Shown here in pieces: positions 49,718 to 60,634 of a stretch of DNA of 64,000 nucleotides. This DNA is from an uncultured Alphaproteobacteria bacterium. Its GTDB lineage: Bacteria > Pseudomonadota > Alphaproteobacteria > Rhodobacterales > Rhodobacteraceae. The notes below the pieces were generated by a model. It was not told where the DNA came from. It was given only the letters and a program-made list of their open reading frames with translations, and made no database searches. Made by a program: the position numbers and the translations under genes. Position 1 is the first letter of the stretch. The number at the start of each line of letters is the position of its first letter. Location: contig CACAMI010000002.1 of assembly GCA_902533625.1 (NCBI GenBank), forward strand, positions 1 to 64,000, read 5' to 3'.

Positions 49718-50506
49718 TTATATTTTTTTTTGGAAAGGACAAGAATCATAATCTACTTTTTCAAGGTAAAGGCCTTCCGGTGGTGCTACGGGTCCACATG
49801 CTTTCCTATCCTTCAATTCTAATATTTCTTTCATTTTTTTAACATTCCAACTTTTATTGCCTATCTTGAAAAGTGATCCTACTATGCTTCTTACCTGATT
49901 ATGCAGAAAGCTCCTAGCTTCTATCCTTATAGAGATAACTTCTTCATCAGCATTAAACATGTGACCTAAAGTCGAATTAATTTCTATCTTATCAATAGTT
50001 TTCACAGAGCTTTTAGCTTGGCATATTGAAGATCTAAAGGTTTGAAAATCATGTGTTCCAATTAAATAGTCGGATGCCTCCTGCATTTTCGGAATATCTA
50101 ATGTATTTTTTATATTCCAGAATCTATATTTATTAAATATTTGCGGCACATTTCGTACCAAAAAGAGATAATTGTAATACCTTTTCCTGGCAGAGAACCT
50201 GGCGTGGAAATTTTCACTGACTTCCGCCGCTTTTGTTATAGCGATAGGGTAGGGTTTAACATGATAGCTTAGCGCATGAATAAGAGATTTCGATTCCCAG
50301 TTATATTTAAGTTCAGAATGTCCTACTTGTCCTAAGGCATGTACGCCTGAATCAGTTCTACCCGCACCAGTTATCCCTTGAGAGCTCTGGTCCAATTTTA
50401 ATAGAGCAGTATTAATTACTCCTTGGACTGTCAGTTGTTCTTTTTGGATCTGCCAACCCTTGAAAGAAGACCCATCATATTCAATTTTAAAAGCGTATCG
50501 TGGCAT
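49718..50506 (-). CDS. truA: tRNA pseudouridine(38-40) synthase TruA
   Basis: YAFKIEYDGSSFKGWQIQKEQLTVQGVINTAL...ITGAGRTDSGVHALGQVGH...ARSFLHNQVRSIVGSL. Confidence 0.95.
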   Translation of the reverse strand: MPRYAFKIEYDGSSFKGWQIQKEQLTVQGVINTALLKLDQSSQGITGAGRTDSGVHALGQVGHSELKYNWESKSLIHALSYHVKPYPIAITKAAEVSENFHARFSARKRYYNYLFLVRNVPQIFNKYRFWNIKNTLDIPKMQEASDYLIGTHDFQTFRSSICQAKSSVKTIDKIEINSTLGHMFNADEEVISIRIEARSFLHNQVRSIVGSLFKIGNKSWNVKKMKEILELKDRKACGPVAPPEGLYLEKVDYDSCPFQKKI

Positions 50507-50676
50507 AAGTACCTACTATTAATTACATCATATTTTTAGATCGTTCCAATATTTGAGAATTTGGTGATTGTACCATAATCAAAATATACTATTATGGCAG
50601 AGATTTTAATACCGAATAATTTAGATAAGTTTCAGAGAAAATAGCTTACCTTTACGTTTTATTTGGGCAATAGAGG

Positions 50677-53574
50677 GTGATCATGGATCCAGATAAAAAA
50701 GTTGATTATAAGGAAACATTGTTTCTTCCTAAAACTGACTTTCCGATGAGGGCTGGACTTCCAGCAAGAGAACCGCAATGGCTGGACCGTTGGGAAAAAT
50801 TAAAAATCTATTCTAAATTAAGGGCAAAAGTAGGGGGTCGTGAAAAATTTATACTACATGATGGCCCTCCTTACGCAAATGGCAACCTTCATATAGGACA
50901 TGCTCTGAACAAAATTTTGAAGGATATTGTTACTAGAAGCCAGCAGATGCTTGGAAAAGATGCTAGCTATATACCGGGCTGGGACTGCCATGGCCTACCA
51001 ATTGAGTGGAAGATCGAGGAGCGGTATAGATCTTCTGGAAAGAGTAAGGATGAAATTTCAACAATTGAGCTTAGGAAAGAGTGTCGAAAATTTGCAAGCG
51101 AGTGGGTACAAATTCAGAAAGATGAATTTAAAAGGCTAGGGGTAATTGGGGATTGGGAAAATCCTTATTTGACCATGGATTATTATTCAGAAGCTATAAT
51201 AGCTGAAGAATTTATGAAATTCATAACCAACGGTTCTCTATATCAGGGTTCCAAGCCGGTAATGTGGTCGCCAGTAGAACAGACTGCTTTGGCTGAAGCC
51301 GAAGTGGAATACCATGATATAAAAAGTTATATGATTTGGGTAAAATTCAAGACTAATATTGATGAGTTTATGGGTGCTAGTATAGTAATTTGGACTACGA
51401 CCCCATGGACTATACCTTCGAATAAAGCCGTGGCCTATGGGAAAAACATTTCTTACGGTCTATATGAAGTTTTGTCTATTGAAGATGAAAGCCTCTTAAA
51501 ACCCGGAGAAAAAATAGTAATAGCTGATGATCTATATGATTATAACCTAAAAAATGGAAAAGTAACTGAGCTATTAAGATTGAAGTCAATTAATAATGAA
51601 ACTTTATCAAAGATTTCATTGGAACATCCTCTACGAAACTTACCTGGTTCTGACGGTTATTGGAATTATGAGGTGCCAATGGTTGAGGCAGATTTTGTAA
51701 CTACAGATTCTGGAACTGGCTTTGTGCACATGGCCCCCAGCCATGGACTTGACGATTATGAAGTTTTTGTAAAATTGGGTTGGACTGAAAAGATGACTAA
51801 CAATGTCACAGAAGATAGTAGTTTTGCTAACCATGTTCCAGTCTTTCGTTCAATGAGAATTATTAATGACAAGGGCAAGGAAGGTGAAGCAAATAAAGAA
51901 ATAATAAATAGATTAATTGAGAATGGAAACTTAATGTCATCAGGTAGATTTATTCACAGTTATCCACATAGCTGGAGATCTAAATCCCCAATTATTTTTA
52001 GAAATACACCTCAATGGTTTGTAAATATAGATAAGAAGCTTGATGATAATATGGATGAGCAAGGTAATACTATTAGGGAAAGGGCACTAAATTCTATCGA
52101 AAAGTTGGTTACATGGACTCCAAATACAGGTAAAAATCGACTATTTTCTATGATAAAGGAGAGACCAGATTGGGTTTTATCCCGCCAGAGGGTATGGGGT
52201 GTCCCTTTGACTTGCTTCGTAGGAAAAAGTGAAGATGGGAGCTTAACTGTACTTCAGGATAAGCAAGTAAATGAAAATATAATTAAAGCATTCAAAGAAG
52301 AGGGAGCTGACTGCTGGTTTGATGACGCGGCTAAGGAAAGGTTTTTAGGGGCAAAATATGATCATAATGAGTGGCAAAAAGTAAATGATATTTTGGATGT
52401 TTGGTTCGATAGTGGTTCAACGCATGCATTTGTTTTAAGAGACCGTGACGATAGTATGTGGCCAGCTGACCTTTATCTTGAAGGCACTGATCAGCATAGA
52501 GGGTGGTTTCATTCATCAATGCTTCAAAGTTGTGGTACTAAGGGGCAGGCTCCATACAAAGGGGTTTTAACGCACGGATTTACCTTAGATGAAAAAGGTA
52601 TGAAAATGTCAAAATCTCAAAATAATATTACCAGCCCGGAAAAGGTAATAAAGCAGTATGGTGCTGATATACTAAGATTATGGGTAGCACAGTCTGATTA
52701 TTCTGTAGATCAACGGATTGGGCAAGAAATCCTAAAGGGTGTATCTGATAGTTATCGAAAGCTTAGAAATACACTTCGATTTATTTTAGGTAATCTAGAT
52801 GGGTTTAATGAAAAAGAAAAAGTAAAATATGATCAATTGCCAGAAATTGAACAGTGGGTGCTAAATCGGATAATTGATTTAGATAAAAGAATTAGAGTTG
52901 GTTATGAGGGATATGCTTTTCAGTCTGTTGCCCAACAAATTTTTCAATTTTGCTCATCAGACTTATCTGCTTTTTATTTTGATATTAGGAAAGATTCACT
53001 ATATTGCAGTGCTCCAGATGATAAAATTCGGCGGTCATCTAGAACAGTGCTAGACATATTATTTTATTATATTTCCTCTTGGATAGCTCCCATATTGGTC
53101 TTCACAGCTGAGGAAGTATGGCTCTCTCGATTTTCTGGAAGTAATGATTCAATTCACTTAACAGATTTCCCATACCCAGAAAAGGTGTGGAAAGCGGACT
53201 GTATTGAGGAGAGATGGAATTTGATTAGAGACCTTAGGAAAGTGGTTAGTGGCGCTATAGAGATCAGTAGGCAAGAGAAATTGATTGGTGCTAGCTTAGA
53301 GGCTCATCCTTATATATACGTAAATTCTAAGGAAAAGGTATCTATGTTGAATGGAGTGGATTTAGCCGAAATATGCATATCTTCTGGTGCTACTTTGATT
53401 TTGGACACAGGTCCTGAGAATGCTTTTTCGATTAAGGATATTCCAGATATAAAGGTTGTTTGCAAGCCAGCAAAAGGGGAAAAATGTTTGCGTTGTTGGA
53501 AAATTCTTCCTGAAGTTGAACAGTCTTTTGAGAAAAAAGTTTGTCAGAGGTGCAGCAATGTTCTCATGTCATAA
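50677..53574 (+). CDS. ileS: Isoleucine--tRNA ligase
   Basis: HDGPPYANGNLHIGHALNKILKDIV (HIGH), DEKGMKMSKSQNN (KMSKS), C-terminal zinc motif CLRCWKILPEVEQSFEKKVCQRC. Confidence 0.97.
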   Translation: MIMDPDKKVDYKETLFLPKTDFPMRAGLPAREPQWLDRWEKLKIYSKLRAKVGGREKFILHDGPPYANGNLHIGHALNKILKDIVTRSQQMLGKDASYIPGWDCHGLPIEWKIEERYRSSGKSKDEISTIELRKECRKFASEWVQIQKDEFKRLGVIGDWENPYLTMDYYSEAIIAEEFMKFITNGSLYQGSKPVMWSPVEQTALAEAEVEYHDIKSYMIWVKFKTNIDEFMGASIVIWTTTPWTIPSNKAVAYGKNISYGLYEVLSIEDESLLKPGEKIVIADDLYDYNLKNGKVTELLRLKSINNETLSKISLEHPLRNLPGSDGYWNYEVPMVEADFVTTDSGTGFVHMAPSHGLDDYEVFVKLGWTEKMTNNVTEDSSFANHVPVFRSMRIINDKGKEGEANKEIINRLIENGNLMSSGRFIHSYPHSWRSKSPIIFRNTPQWFVNIDKKLDDNMDEQGNTIRERALNSIEKLVTWTPNTGKNRLFSMIKERPDWVLSRQRVWGVPLTCFVGKSEDGSLTVLQDKQVNENIIKAFKEEGADCWFDDAAKERFLGAKYDHNEWQKVNDILDVWFDSGSTHAFVLRDRDDSMWPADLYLEGTDQHRGWFHSSMLQSCGTKGQAPYKGVLTHGFTLDEKGMKMSKSQNNITSPEKVIKQYGADILRLWVAQSDYSVDQRIGQEILKGVSDSYRKLRNTLRFILGNLDGFNEKEKVKYDQLPEIEQWVLNRIIDLDKRIRVGYEGYAFQSVAQQIFQFCSSDLSAFYFDIRKDSLYCSAPDDKIRRSSRTVLDILFYYISSWIAPILVFTAEEVWLSRFSGSNDSIHLTDFPYPEKVWKADCIEERWNLIRDLRKVVSGAIEISRQEKLIGASLEAHPYIYVNSKEKVSMLNGVDLAEICISSGATLILDTGPENAFSIKDIPDIKVVCKPAKGEKCLRCWKILPEVEQSFEKKVCQRCSNVLMS

Positions 53575-54520
53575 GTTTTCTCGGTCTATGAGCTTTGTTA
53601 TAGGTTTCTAAAAGTGTCTTTGTTGTTACGGCTGTATAAATCTGGGTGCTTGATAATGAAGAATGTCCTAATAGCTTTTGTATGATACGTAAATTTGCTC
53701 CATTTTCAAGTAAATGAGAAGCAAATGAGTGTCTAAGGGCATGTGGAGTGACGGATTCCGGTAAGCCTACTTCTAACCTAACTTGGGCAACTAGGTTTTG
53801 GATAATTCTTGGAGAAAGTTTGCCCCCATTTTCTCCAATGAACAAACTATCTGTCTTGCTAATTATTTCCCTGCTTTTTTTTAAATAGTCGTCAATTGTT
53901 TCTCTCACCAATGGAAGTATAGGAATTTGCCTTTCCTTGCCACCTTTTCCGCTAGCAATGAGAAACTCATCTAAAACAGAAAAATTTTTTTTCAGGGACA
54001 AGGCTTCTGAAATTCTTAGACCGCATCCGTACATCAACATTATTACCGCTAAATTTCGGGCATTAACCCATGGTTTAGAAGTGTGCTGAGTTACAGATTT
54101 CAAGAATTCTTCTATCTTATCTTGAGAAATAGGTCTTGGTAGTGGTTTTGTAATTTTTGGGGGTTTGATTAAAGAAATACTAGAATTTTCAATATTGAAG
54201 TTCTTTTCTAACCAAGAGAAAAAATTTTTTAGTCCAGATAACGACCTTGCTAATGATTGAGGTCTTAAACCTTGGCTTCTCTCATAAGCGAGCCAAGATC
54301 TAAAATGGGTAATTGAAAAATTTTTCATGTCTGATGGAGTTAATGACTTAGCTGTGTGATCTTTGGAAAAACGCAAAAATCTTTCAACATCTCTTCTATA
54401 ACTATCAACTGTGTTTTCACTGTTGCCGCCTATGCTAAGTAAATAACTACGCCAGGCTTCAATCATTTCCGCAAGTAAAAAAGATGTTCCAGGTTGCGCC
54501 ATTAATTTGCTAGGAATCAC
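53564..54520 (-). CDS. xerC: Tyrosine recombinase XerC
   Basis: Integrase residues YGCGLRISEAL, TPHALRHSFASHLLENGANLRIIQKLLGHSSLSSTQIYTAV. Downstream of a DUF484 gene, as in many proteobacteria. Overlaps the ileS 3' end by 11 nt. Confidence 0.93.
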   Translation of the reverse strand: MIPSKLMAQPGTSFLLAEMIEAWRSYLLSIGGNSENTVDSYRRDVERFLRFSKDHTAKSLTPSDMKNFSITHFRSWLAYERSQGLRPQSLARSLSGLKNFFSWLEKNFNIENSSISLIKPPKITKPLPRPISQDKIEEFLKSVTQHTSKPWVNARNLAVIMLMYGCGLRISEALSLKKNFSVLDEFLIASGKGGKERQIPILPLVRETIDDYLKKSREIISKTDSLFIGENGGKLSPRIIQNLVAQVRLEVGLPESVTPHALRHSFASHLLENGANLRIIQKLLGHSSLSSTQIYTAVTTKTLLETYNKAHRPRKLMT

Positions 54521-55217
54521 TCTTAAGCATTATATTATTAAGGTGCCTTTCGAGTACTCCTCCAAAAAAGCTTAAAAGATCGGTAGCTTGGTTGGGGTTA
54601 AAATAATCAGGGTCTTTTGAGCCCATTGTTAATAATACAAGATCTTTGCTATCGGACAGTGAAATAGCAATTACTGCTTCTGATAGTATCATAGTATTAT
54701 CAGCATTATTAAGAAAACTTTCATTTGATTTTATTTTTCTTAAGAGTACATTTTTTAGAGGAATTGCTCCGGGTTCAAGGTTGAAATATTTGTAACATTC
54801 ACCTTCTTTCATTAAATGAAGGCATTTGTGGTCGGGCCAGTTCTCACTTAAAGGCTCAATACTATCAAAGCATAGAAAAATACTTGCTAATTTAAATATT
54901 GGTTTAATTTCAGAATTTAAAATCTCCAGAAAATCTACCAAATTGTTAACTTGTAATATTTTTAGTACGGCCCTATTTATAGATTTTACAGTAGAAATAT
55001 TGTCATGTGCTGCGGCTACAACATTCCTGTGAGTTTTTTCCAAGTTACTATATTTTTCTTCCAACCTTTCAGAGAAGATACTCCTTAAATCTACAACATT
55101 TTTTCCTGTTTTCTTTGGAATAGATGACAGTAGACTATTAAGTATATCTATATCATTCAAGATAAAATTGGGGTTTTCTATTAAGAAATTCTTAAGTTTT
55201 TCGATGTCATTTTCCAT
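54510..55217 (-). CDS. DUF484 family protein
   Basis: N-terminal FLIENPNFILNDIDILNSL and GAF-like C-terminal half. Located immediately upstream of xerC, the usual DUF484 context. Confidence 0.82.
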   Translation of the reverse strand: MENDIEKLKNFLIENPNFILNDIDILNSLLSSIPKKTGKNVVDLRSIFSERLEEKYSNLEKTHRNVVAAAHDNISTVKSINRAVLKILQVNNLVDFLEILNSEIKPIFKLASIFLCFDSIEPLSENWPDHKCLHLMKEGECYKYFNLEPGAIPLKNVLLRKIKSNESFLNNADNTMILSEAVIAISLSDSKDLVLLTMGSKDPDYFNPNQATDLLSFFGGVLERHLNNIMLKSDS

Positions 55218-55225
55218 TAAAATAT

Positions 55226-55876
55226 TTATATTTTTTGGTTGCTTTTTTCCCAGTCTGATAAGAAAATTTCTAAACCCTTGTCCGTTAAAGGATGGCTCAC
55301 GAGTTCTCTCAATATTGCAGGTGGGGCTGTTACTGCTTCAGCTCCAGCTATGGCACAATTTTTAATATGTTCTAATGATCTTATGCTTGCTGCCAAGATT
55401 TTTGTTCTAAAAGAGTAATTATCGTATATAGTTCTTATTTCTTTAATTAAACCTACTCCATCTATTTTTGTATCATCAAGTCTTCCTACAAATGGACTAA
55501 CAAATTCTGCACCGGCTTTTGCTGCAAGAATAGCCTGATTGGCCGTAAAGCAAAGGGTCATATTAACTTTGATTCCAGAGTTTGCTAAATCTCGGCATAC
55601 TTTAAGGCCATTCCAAGTCATAGGCAATTTAACTACTACGTTTTCAGAAATAACTCTTAATTTTTCAGCCTCTGCTCGCATTTGATCTATAGAAGATGAA
55701 GAAACCTCAAGACTTACTGGACCTTCTATCAACTCACAGATATCTTTGGCAATCGATTGAAAGTTTCTTCCTGCTTTTAAGATTAAACTTGGATTTGTTG
55801 TTACTCCATCCGCAAGGCCAAGGTTCTTCAGCTTAGTAATCTCTTCAATATTAGCACTATCGACAAAAAATTTCAT
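55226..55876 (-). CDS. Transaldolase / fructose-6-phosphate aldolase family
   Basis: [36 protein letters not shown]...[15 protein letters not shown]...[32 protein letters not shown]. Confidence 0.93.
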   Translation of the reverse strand: MKFFVDSANIEEITKLKNLGLADGVTTNPSLILKAGRNFQSIAKDICELIEGPVSLEVSSSSIDQMRAEAEKLRVISENVVVKLPMTWNGLKVCRDLANSGIKVNMTLCFTANQAILAAKAGAEFVSPFVGRLDDTKIDGVGLIKEIRTIYDNYSFRTKILAASIRSLEHIKNCAIAGAEAVTAPPAILRELVSHPLTDKGLEIFLSDWEKSNQKI

Positions 55877-55973
55877 ATAATTTTCCAGGACTATCTTAAT
55901 TTTTTATATATTGTTTCTTTATATTAAATAAGTACAAATTTTAAAAGACAGAAATTATTTTGGATTTTATAAG

Positions 55974-58190
55974 TTGGAGGAAGAAATTTTTTTTTCTGGA
56001 GGCTCGATAGTTTCAGTTTTGACGACTGAGCCGATTGATAAGCTTCTGGATTATTTGGTGCCTAGTGAGGGAGTTTATGTTGGTACATTTGTTGAGGTCG
56101 AGTTGGGTAAAAGGGTTGTGGAAGGTCTTGTGTGGGGTGCTAGAACTTCCTCTTTAAACCATAAAAAATTAAAGACCTTGAGAATTTTAAATTCGAAATT
56201 TAGTATTGACCCTAATACAAAAAGATTTCTAACGCGTATGGCTGAGTATAATTTAACCTCCTTAAATTCAATTTTTAGGTTAACTGGTTGGAAAAATTTT
56301 CTAAAAAATGAGCAAAAAACTTCTTACAGTTATCAATTGAATAATCATTTAAATGGAAGTAACGCCCTCAAAATATCTCCTAAGGGTAAAAAGTTAATTG
56401 AGTTAGTTTCCTCTCTTGATCGTCCTCCAGAATTTAAAACACTTAAGCAAATAGGTGAGTTCTTTGGTGTCTCCATCTCTGTAGTTAAAGGCCTTGAAAA
56501 AAAGGGCTTTGTTAAGAGGGTTGCGGTAGAAAATCAAAATAAAGAATTACCACAAACTTTGAATTATCGAACCAATCTAAATTTGGAGCAACAGATAGCC
56601 TCAGATCAAATAGAACAAACAGTAGCCGGTAACCATTTTAGTGTTACCTTACTGAGAGGGGTAACGGGTTCAGGGAAAACTGAAGTGTTTCTTAGTGTAG
56701 CTTCAAAATTTATTTCAGAGGCTAGACAAGTTCTAATTTTGGTTCCTGAAATTGGATTGTCATCAGGATTAGTATCTAGAATTTTTAAAATACTTGGTAT
56801 TACTCCTGTAGAATGGAATTCTGGCGTAAGCAACTCAAAGAAAAGAGAAATATTTTATTCTTTAATTTCTGGAGATGGGCGAGTTCAAATCATAGTTGGC
56901 GCAAGGTCTGCACTTTTTTTGCCTTTCAAAAACTTAGGATTGATAATTATTGATGAAGAGCATGATACTTCTTTTAAGCAGCAAGATGGTGTTAGGTTTA
57001 ATGCGAGAGATATGGCAGTTCTAAGAGGTTATTGTGAAAATTTGCATATAATTCTCAGTTCTGCGACGCCTAGTCTCGAAACTATACTAAATTGTAAAAC
57101 TGGAAAGTATAAAAGGGTTGACCTAAAAAAAAGATTTCGTGAAGGGTCCAAGGTGGTCACTAAAGTAATTGATATGAAAAATGAAGATATTGATAGAGAT
57201 AAAAGCCTATCTCCTCAGTTGATTAATTTAATAAACTGTAACTTAAAAAGGGGCGAGCAAGTCCTTTTATTTCTTAATAGACGAGGTTATGCTCCTTTGG
57301 TGGTATGTAAAAATTGCGGAGGTCAATTGGGTTGCAAATTTTGTGACTCAAAACTGGTGGAGCATAGGTACTTATCTAGAAGAGTTTGTCATCAATGTGG
57401 ATATGAATTTCCCATTAGTGATTATTGTGCAAGCTGTGGAGAAACTGATCAATTTAATCTTTTAGGGGCTGGTGTGGAGCGCCTTATGGAGGAGTGTATT
57501 GCAACTTTTCCAGGAAAGGCAATAAAAATAGTTTCTTCTGACTTAACAGATTCCAAGACTGCTTTGGAAGAGGAAATTTTGCAAATAGAAAAAGGTGAAA
57601 TTGATATAATAATAGGTACCCAAATTATAACAAAAGGTCATAATTTTCCGTTTCTTTCATTAGTGGGTATAGTTGATGGAGATTTAGGATTGTATGGTGC
57701 AGATCTTAGAGGTGCCGAAAAAACATTTCAAATTATACAACAGGTTTCAGGAAGGGTTGGAAGGTTTGGGAAACAGGGGGTAGTAGCAATCCAAACTTGG
57801 AGACCCGAAAATGATATTATTAGGTCAGTTTTAAAGGACGATGACGAAGGATTTTGGGAGCAAGAGCTGGTTAATAGGGAAGAAGCCAATGCTCCACCTT
57901 ACAGTAAATTTATCGGTATAATACTAGAAGGACATAACAAGGCTTCACTGTTCGCGTCAGGGCAGAACATTTCAAGAGAATTTAAAAGTTTAACTAAATT
58001 TGGATTAAAAATATTTGGACCAGCTTTAGCTCCAATATCTAAAATAAAAAATAGAATAAGAGTAAGATTACTTATACAATGTCCAAAGGGTCTTTTGAAT
58101 GTGAATAATTTTTGGGCAACTTTGCAAGGCGCCAAAGTCCCTAAAAGCCAGAAAATGATAATAGATGTTGATCCTCAAAACTTTTTGTAA
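55974..58190 (+). CDS. priA: Primosomal protein N' (PriA helicase)
   Basis: LLRGVTGSGKTEVFLSVASKFI, IIIDEEHDTSFKQQDGVRFNARDMAVLRG, zinc cysteines CKNCGGQLGCKFCDSKL...CHQCGYEFPISDYCASCG. The start is unusual (TTG at 55974). Confidence 0.95.
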   Translation: MEEEIFFSGGSIVSVLTTEPIDKLLDYLVPSEGVYVGTFVEVELGKRVVEGLVWGARTSSLNHKKLKTLRILNSKFSIDPNTKRFLTRMAEYNLTSLNSIFRLTGWKNFLKNEQKTSYSYQLNNHLNGSNALKISPKGKKLIELVSSLDRPPEFKTLKQIGEFFGVSISVVKGLEKKGFVKRVAVENQNKELPQTLNYRTNLNLEQQIASDQIEQTVAGNHFSVTLLRGVTGSGKTEVFLSVASKFISEARQVLILVPEIGLSSGLVSRIFKILGITPVEWNSGVSNSKKREIFYSLISGDGRVQIIVGARSALFLPFKNLGLIIIDEEHDTSFKQQDGVRFNARDMAVLRGYCENLHIILSSATPSLETILNCKTGKYKRVDLKKRFREGSKVVTKVIDMKNEDIDRDKSLSPQLINLINCNLKRGEQVLLFLNRRGYAPLVVCKNCGGQLGCKFCDSKLVEHRYLSRRVCHQCGYEFPISDYCASCGETDQFNLLGAGVERLMEECIATFPGKAIKIVSSDLTDSKTALEEEILQIEKGEIDIIIGTQIITKGHNFPFLSLVGIVDGDLGLYGADLRGAEKTFQIIQQVSGRVGRFGKQGVVAIQTWRPENDIIRSVLKDDDEGFWEQELVNREEANAPPYSKFIGIILEGHNKASLFASGQNISREFKSLTKFGLKIFGPALAPISKIKNRIRVRLLIQCPKGLLNVNNFWATLQGAKVPKSQKMIIDVDPQNFL

Positions 58191-58341
58191 CGGCATTTAT
58201 TTCGATTGGCAAAGTTGCATATGGGGCCATTATGAATTATTGAAAGGACCATAAAATAAATGAGTTCTTTCGCGTTTCGAATAGCTTGAATGAAGAAATA
58301 AAAATAGGTTTAATCAGTGTGCTGAAAAAAGGACATCCAGT

Positions 58342-59235
58342 ATGATAGAAAAAGTTGCGCTTATAGGGCTTGGACTTATGGCATCATCAGTTGCGCGAGG
58401 GTTAATTAATAACAAAGAAAGTGTAAAGGTTATTGGTTATGATATCTCACCTGAAGTAAGGAAAATAGCAAGTGAGATCAAAATTTTTGAAGTGGTGGAT
58501 GATCTCGAGTCAGCTGTAAAGGATTCTGATTTGACAATTATTTGTACTCCTGTAGGAGCAATTCGATCTGTAGTATCTAAGATTTCCAAATATCTTAAGA
58601 AAGGATCAATTCTTTCCGATGTTGGTTCCGTTAAGAAGGCAGTAGTTGAAGCTGTTTTTCCCCTAGTTCCTAAAGGAGTATATTTTGTACCTGCTCACCC
58701 TCTTGCTGGTACAGAAGAATCTGGACCAAATTCTGGTTTTCCTGAATTATTTAAAGATAGGTGGTGTATACTTACGCCTTTAGAAAATACTCCTCAAGAA
58801 AAGATAAAGATAGTTAAAGATTTTTGGGAAAATTTGGGTTCAAAGGTTACGGAAATGACGCCAGAGCATCATGATCTCGTTTTGGCTGTAACATCTCATG
58901 CTCCTCATTTAATTGCCTATACCATGGTAGGCGTCGCAGATGATCTGGCTCAAGTAACTAACTCGGAAGTAATTAATTTTTCTGCCGCTGGATTTAGAGA
59001 CTTTACTAGAATAGCAGCTTCAGATCCAACAATGTGGAGGGATGTCTTTCTAAATAACAAAGAAGCTGCCTTGGAAGTATTAGGAAGATTCTCAGAAGAG
59101 CTGTTTGCTTTAAATAGGGCTATCCGTCAAGGGGATGGGGATTTTCTTTTTGATTATTTTACTAGGACTAGATCTATAAGAAGAGGCATTATTGAGGCAG
59201 GGCAGGATACTAAGGCGCCTAATTTTGGAAGGTAA
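58342..59235 (+). CDS. tyrC: Prephenate/arogenate (cyclohexadienyl) dehydrogenase
   Basis: KVALIGLGLMASSVARGLINNKESVKVIGYD...LSDVGSVKKAVVEA...FVPAHPLAGTEESGPNSG...VTSHAPHLIAYTMV. Confidence 0.9.
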   Translation: MIEKVALIGLGLMASSVARGLINNKESVKVIGYDISPEVRKIASEIKIFEVVDDLESAVKDSDLTIICTPVGAIRSVVSKISKYLKKGSILSDVGSVKKAVVEAVFPLVPKGVYFVPAHPLAGTEESGPNSGFPELFKDRWCILTPLENTPQEKIKIVKDFWENLGSKVTEMTPEHHDLVLAVTSHAPHLIAYTMVGVADDLAQVTNSEVINFSAAGFRDFTRIAASDPTMWRDVFLNNKEAALEVLGRFSEELFALNRAIRQGDGDFLFDYFTRTRSIRRGIIEAGQDTKAPNFGR

Positions 59236-59422
59236 AAACTAGATTCCAAGCCAAAATTGTAGTTTACGTGAAATAGTGATAGATTTAAACTTACCCGAAA
59301 GAGATTAATTAATGACATTGTTGTTTTATGTAAGCTAAATATATAAGTATTCATTTGATAATAAGCTAGTATGGGCTCAAATTTGAAAAAAGTTAACCAG
59401 CACCCTAATTGGAACAGTAGTT

Positions 59423-60634
59423 GTGAATGAAATAATAACTGAGCGTAATAAAAAAGCTTTTACTCAACCAATTCAGCAGACTTTTATAATGATTTTTATA
59501 TTAGTTCTTGTTGGTATAACTGGGACATTATTATTTCCATCTGTTGGCTCCATTTTTTTTGGGGCCCCACTATTAAATGGCGCGATTATCCTTATCTTTT
59601 GTTTAGGTATTTTCACAAGTTTTAATCAAATTTACCAAGTTTATAGGGCTAGTGAGTGGATAGAAGGTTTTGCAAGGAATACTCCTGGAGTCACAGATAG
59701 GATACCTAGGTTGCTTGCAACACTCGCAAGCATAAATGGTTTAGCTAGTGAGGAAAAGAGTCTGAATAGTATTTCAGCAAGGTCAATACTTGATTCTGTT
59801 GGTTCCAGATTAGATGAATCTAGAGATATTACGAGATATATTACTAGTTTGCTTGTACTTACTGGTTTGCTTGGAACTTTTTATGGATTAGCTACTACGG
59901 TTCCTGCAGTTGTTGATACAATAAGGTCACTAGCTCCTCAAGACAATCAATCTCCAATGGATGCTTTTAACGGATTGATGACTGGGTTGGAGAGCCAGTT
60001 AGGCGGTATGGGTACAGCTTTTTCTACCTCTCTTTTGGGTTTGGCGGGTAGCTTAATAGTCGGCCTTCTAGAGCTATTTTCAGGCCATGGTCAAAATCGT
60101 TTCTATATGGAGTTAGAGGATTGGCTATCCGCAAGGACGGAGATTGGTGTAGGGTCATCGGTGGGAAATTCTTATGCAGATGCGGTAAGTGCTACCGTAT
60201 CTAACAACTCCATGGAGAGGCTCACGAAATTAGTTGAAAAGCTAGCTTACGAATCCCAAAAATCTGAAGAAAGAAGATTTGCGGTAGAGGAACAGGTAAG
60301 TGAATTGGCTAAGATACTGGATCGAATTGCCCAAATTTCACCTAGTTCATCAGGGATGGCAGCTTCTACAAAAGCAGCGTTCAACTTTGAAAAGTTAGAT
60401 AATATAGATGATACCCAAAAGCAGCTACTTAATCTTTTTATTCAAAGTGCTAACGACACTAGTTTAAGTTACACCGAAAATAATCAAAAATTGCAACGTT
60501 TAGAAAGAGAGATTGTTCAATTTAGAGATGACGTAAGGACAGGCCGATTGGAAATAAAAGATTGGCTTGAGAATCTTTTCAAAGAATCCGTTGATAATTC
60601 AGTTAAAGCTAAATCAAAGAGGCGGCCTGGTTAA
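59423..60634 (+). CDS. MotA/TolQ/ExbB-type proton channel protein
   Basis: Several TM segments; LLVLTGLLGTFYGLATTVPAVVDTI and LGGMGTAFSTSLLGLAGSLIVGLLEL match the conserved TM3/TM4 core; cytoplasmic C-terminal tail. Confidence 0.82.
   Translation: MNEIITERNKKAFTQPIQQTFIMIFILVLVGITGTLLFPSVGSIFFGAPLLNGAIILIFCLGIFTSFNQIYQVYRASEWIEGFARNTPGVTDRIPRLLATLASINGLASEEKSLNSISARSILDSVGSRLDESRDITRYITSLLVLTGLLGTFYGLATTVPAVVDTIRSLAPQDNQSPMDAFNGLMTGLESQLGGMGTAFSTSLLGLAGSLIVGLLELFSGHGQNRFYMELEDWLSARTEIGVGSSVGNSYADAVSATVSNNSMERLTKLVEKLAYESQKSEERRFAVEEQVSELAKILDRIAQISPSSSGMAASTKAAFNFEKLDNIDDTQKQLLNLFIQSANDTSLSYTENNQKLQRLEREIVQFRDDVRTGRLEIKDWLENLFKESVDNSVKAKSKRRPG

Noticed and set aside
58264-58278. Possible second SOS box gttc-tttcgcg-tttc upstream of tyrC
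   Set aside because: One half-site mismatches (TTTC instead of GTTC), it lies 64 nt or more from the tyrC start, and the gene is not an expected SOS target.
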